A DNA stretch of 64,000 bases from Candidatus Saccharibacteria bacterium RIFCSPHIGHO2_12_FULL_44_22 (lineage in GTDB: Bacteria > Patescibacteriota > Saccharimonadia > Saccharimonadales > Saccharimonadaceae). The stretch lies in assembly GCA_001790515.1 (NCBI GenBank), contig MGCS01000002.1, forward strand, positions 199,243 through 263,242, given 5' to 3'. The first letter of the stretch is position 1. The number at the start of each line of letters is the position of its first letter. Positions 61,692-64,000 of the stretch are shown here, piece after piece. The position numbers and the translations under genes were made by a program. A model generated the notes under the pieces. The model ran no database searches and was not told the origin of the DNA. It saw only the letters and a list, made by a program, of their open reading frames with translations.

Positions 61692-62969
61692 ATGACCATA
61701 AAAAAGAAAGTATTAATAGTGGGTGGTGGAGCAACAGGTCTACTCGCAGCCTATGAGCTTCAAAAAGAAAACATTGATGTTATCATCGTTGAGCGATCGG
61801 ATGTTCTTGGTGGATTAGCTGGTAACTTCTACGTACAAGGCACGTCGTTGGAGAAATTTTATCACCATTTATTTACTACAGATAAGTATGCTCTCGATGT
61901 TATCAAAGAGGTTGGATTAGGTGAAAAACTGAAGGTCTATCCTTCAAATAATGGGATATATTATGAAAATGAGATCCATGCATTTAGCTCTCCACTAGAT
62001 ATGTTGAGGTTTAAGCCCGTAGACTTCATTGGTCGAGTACGCTTTGGAGCGTCAAGTGCATTTTTAAAGGCCACTAAGAACTGGAAGCCACTCGAAAAAC
62101 AGCTTGCGTTAAAATGGATGAATAAGTGGGCTGGCAAACGAGCAACTGAAGTGATTTGGAAGCCACTCATAGAAGGAAAATTTGGCGATAGGGCTGATGA
62201 AATCGCGATGTCTTGGCTATGGGCGCGAATACATAATCGTAGTTTTAATCTAGCCTATCTTGATGGAGGTTTCCAGCAAATATACGAGAAGCTCGCCGAG
62301 AGCATTCAGAAGAAAGAGGGAGAAATTATCTTTGGCGAAAGCGTGGAAGCTTTGAATAAGGTTGAATCTGGTGTTAGCGCTACTCTTGGGAGCGGTGAAG
62401 TGATCCTTGCGGATGCTGCGATTGTGACGGTACCAGAGCCTGTATTCGCAAAGATGGCTGGCTATGAGCTTGACACCAGTAGGACGCATGGACATTTAGG
62501 TGCTACATGTTTTATTTTAGAGCTTAACCGCTCACTCATACCGTATTACTGGCTCAATATCAACGACAAAAGCTTTCCATTTCTTGCAGTTGTTGAACAT
62601 ACTAAAATGGTTGACAAGAAAGCCTATGGAGATAAAAACATTGTCTATGTTGGTAATTACGTTCCGCATGATGACTGGAGATTTACAACAGACCCAGACG
62701 TTCTTTTAAAGAAGTATATCCCATATCTTCAAAAATTAAATCCAGATTTTGAAGAGAGTTGGATTGAGAAAAGTCATTTCTTTAAGGCGCCGTACACGCA
62801 GCCGATTGTTACTCGAGATTACGGTACACAAATCCCACCGCATAAGACGGTTGTTCCTCATGTTTGGCTAGCTACTATGGCTCAGATATATCCAGAGGAT
62901 CGAGGGCAAAATTATGCATTTCGTATGGCAAAACAAATAACTAAAGAAGTGATGGAAGACTTGAAGTAA
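61692..62969 (+). CDS. FAD-dependent amine-oxidase-fold protein (UDP-galactopyranose-mutase-like)
   Basis: The 425-residue flavoprotein starts with the FAD dinucleotide motif VLIVGGGATGLLAAYEL and VERSDVLGGLAGNF. It keeps the amine-oxidase-fold C-terminal region (ATMAQIYPEDRGQNYAFRMA). It resembles UDP-galactopyranose mutases and protoporphyrinogen-oxidase-like proteins often found in glycan loci. The exact reaction is unknown. It follows the GtrB gene by 14 bases with AAGGAT upstream of the ATG. Confidence 0.8.
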   Translation: MTIKKKVLIVGGGATGLLAAYELQKENIDVIIVERSDVLGGLAGNFYVQGTSLEKFYHHLFTTDKYALDVIKEVGLGEKLKVYPSNNGIYYENEIHAFSSPLDMLRFKPVDFIGRVRFGASSAFLKATKNWKPLEKQLALKWMNKWAGKRATEVIWKPLIEGKFGDRADEIAMSWLWARIHNRSFNLAYLDGGFQQIYEKLAESIQKKEGEIIFGESVEALNKVESGVSATLGSGEVILADAAIVTVPEPVFAKMAGYELDTSRTHGHLGATCFILELNRSLIPYYWLNINDKSFPFLAVVEHTKMVDKKAYGDKNIVYVGNYVPHDDWRFTTDPDVLLKKYIPYLQKLNPDFEESWIEKSHFFKAPYTQPIVTRDYGTQIPPHKTVVPHVWLATMAQIYPEDRGQNYAFRMAKQITKEVMEDLK

Positions 62970-62981
62970 TAGGATTTGCTG

Positions 62982-63042
62982 AATAATATAAACACTAATG
63001 AGGACGACACAGATGATCGTCCTCATTAGTGTTTATATTATT
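62982..63042. terminator. Large bidirectional hairpin terminator
   Basis: Perfect 26-base inverted repeat (62982-63007 and 63017-63042) with a 9-base loop, A/T-rich at both outer ends, between the convergent flavoprotein gene and rmlA. Confidence 0.9.
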
Positions 63043-63048
63043 GTCTAA

Positions 63049-63897
63049 TTAAATGAGGTAGGAGCCGTATCCGGATTTTATAAGCGAGGAAGCCAGTTCG
63101 TACATTTTAGTATCTGAAATGTAACCCTCGATATGAGCGACATGCTCAGGACTCCCGATGATTTGCCCTGTTCTCTTTTGTAGAACCTTAACATAATCAG
63201 CCGCGTCAGTCATGCTGTCTATTGTTCCTGTGTCGAGCCAGACATCACCATCATCAAGTGTCGTAACTTTGAGTTTGCCTCGACGTAGGTATTCTTCGTT
63301 TACAGCGGTAATCTCTAGTTCACCGCGTTCGCTTGGTTGAACATTTTTGGCAATTTCGACAACATCGTTGTCATAGAAATAAAGCCCAACAACTGCATAG
63401 TTAGATTTTGCAACTTTTGGCTTTTCTTCGATTGAAACTGCTTGACGATTTTCGTCAAACTCGACTACGCCGTACCGCTCTGGATCAGACACCTGATATG
63501 CAAACACAATACCACCGTCTGGATCACTGCATTTTTTGAGTGACTCGCTGAGGCGACGACCCTGGAAGATATTATCACCAAGTACAAGAGCTACCTTGTC
63601 GTTACCAATGAATTCCTCGCCGATAATAAACGCTTGCGCCAGGCCATCTGGAGACGGCTGAACGGCATATTTCAAATTAATACCCCACTGTGTCCCATCG
63701 CCAAGGAGCCGCTGAAATTGCGACTGATCTTCGGGTGTGGTGATAATCAGGATATCCCTGATACCAGCAGACATTAATGTTGTCAACGGATAGTAAATCA
63801 TCGGCTTGTCGTAAATCGGCATGAGCTGCTTACTAATACCCTTTGTGATCGGCCACAGCCGCGAACCGGATCCACCTGCTAAAATAATACCCTTCAT
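63049..63897 (-). CDS. rmlA: Glucose-1-phosphate thymidylyltransferase
   Basis: The 282-residue protein begins [20 protein letters not shown], the nucleotidyltransferase signature, and carries [33 protein letters not shown] and WLDTGTIDS, all typical of RmlA. It makes dTDP-glucose, the first step to dTDP-L-rhamnose. AAGGAG lies 10 bases before the ATG. It follows a gene ending at 63936 that looks like rmlD. Confidence 0.95.
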   Translation of the reverse strand: MKGIILAGGSGSRLWPITKGISKQLMPIYDKPMIYYPLTTLMSAGIRDILIITTPEDQSQFQRLLGDGTQWGINLKYAVQPSPDGLAQAFIIGEEFIGNDKVALVLGDNIFQGRRLSESLKKCSDPDGGIVFAYQVSDPERYGVVEFDENRQAVSIEEKPKVAKSNYAVVGLYFYDNDVVEIAKNVQPSERGELEITAVNEEYLRRGKLKVTTLDDGDVWLDTGTIDSMTDAADYVKVLQKRTGQIIGSPEHVAHIEGYISDTKMYELASSLIKSGYGSYLI

Positions 63898-63935
63898 AAT
63901 ACTAAGTCTCCTTGGGATTTATTGCTCTACTATTC

Positions 63936-64000
63936 TCAATTAACAAGATACTCTCGCAGTGCTTCTTTCCAATTGCGTGGATTGAAGCCTGTAGCCTTTA
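63936..64000 (-). CDS. rmlD: Partial gene, C-terminus of probable dTDP-4-dehydrorhamnose reductase
   Basis: An open frame from the right edge ends with TGA at 63936. The last residues read NPRNWKEALREYLVN, typical of the RmlD end, where a Trp-containing EALREYL helix closes the protein. RmlD reduces the keto-sugar to dTDP-L-rhamnose. Position 38 bases upstream of rmlA in the same direction supports it. Only about 21 residues are visible. Confidence 0.6.
   Translation of the reverse strand, partial: KATGFNPRNWKEALREYLVN

Noticed and set aside
1-64000. CRISPR arrays, insertion sequences and rRNA genes
   Set aside because: No regularly spaced repeats, transposase-like genes with terminal repeats, or rRNA-like conserved segments were found on reading both strands.

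Overview
This window comes from a small-genome bacterium of the Candidate Phyla Radiation, most likely a Saccharibacterium (TM7). That placement is inference. It rests on the type IV secretion (T4SS-like) block with PrgI and VirB4 relatives, several large secreted peptidoglycan hydrolases, a surface-glycan locus, and genes starting almost at the predicted transcription start. TGA ends several of these genes, which argues against the TGA-recoding CPR lineages. The window spans the replication-origin neighbourhood: rpmH-rnpA-yidC-jag run rightward, and dnaA-dnaN-recF run leftward from a gap with DnaA boxes.

Layout. (1) 1-28516: a T4SS-like, cell-wall-remodelling block with VirB2-like pilins (minus strand), two VirB6/TrbL-like membrane proteins, PrgI, a TraC-like protein, a VirB4 ATPase, a secreted alpha/beta hydrolase, and three large paralogous membrane scaffolds. 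Two scaffolds end in different peptidoglycan hydrolase domains. Each of these two heads a duplicated cassette (scaffold, lysozyme protein, PEGA protein, small anchored protein) in which M23, NlpC/P60 and phage-lysozyme modules have been redistributed. (2) 28518-34663: recF, dnaN, dnaA, the origin candidate, rpmH, rnpA, yidC, jag. (3) 34641-41217: two glycosyltransferases, tatA, and a processive GT2 synthase coupled to a GH18 enzyme behind an operator-like repeat and a leader terminator. (4) 41370-46046: an operon joining an OpgC-type acyltransferase to succinyl-CoA synthetase (sucC, sucD), with an AlbA/HATPase-type gene between the two subunits. (5) 46059-64000: a surface polysaccharide locus with a Wzm/Wzt-like exporter, tandem WsaF-like and other probable rhamnosyltransferases, a sugar epimerase, a GtrA/GT-C fusion with a GtrB-type partner, a UDP-galactopyranose-mutase-like flavoprotein, a repeat-rich secreted protein, and rmlA plus the end of rmlD for dTDP-rhamnose.

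How it may fit together (inference): the cell builds and exports a rhamnose-containing, possibly succinylated surface glycan. It also has a T4SS-like machine equipped with several wall-cutting enzymes, as expected for an epibiont that must cross its own and perhaps a host's wall. No tRNA, rRNA, CRISPR array, insertion sequence or prophage was recognised. No gene-free stretch exceeds 300 bases; the two largest, flanking dnaA, are described as origin-region features.
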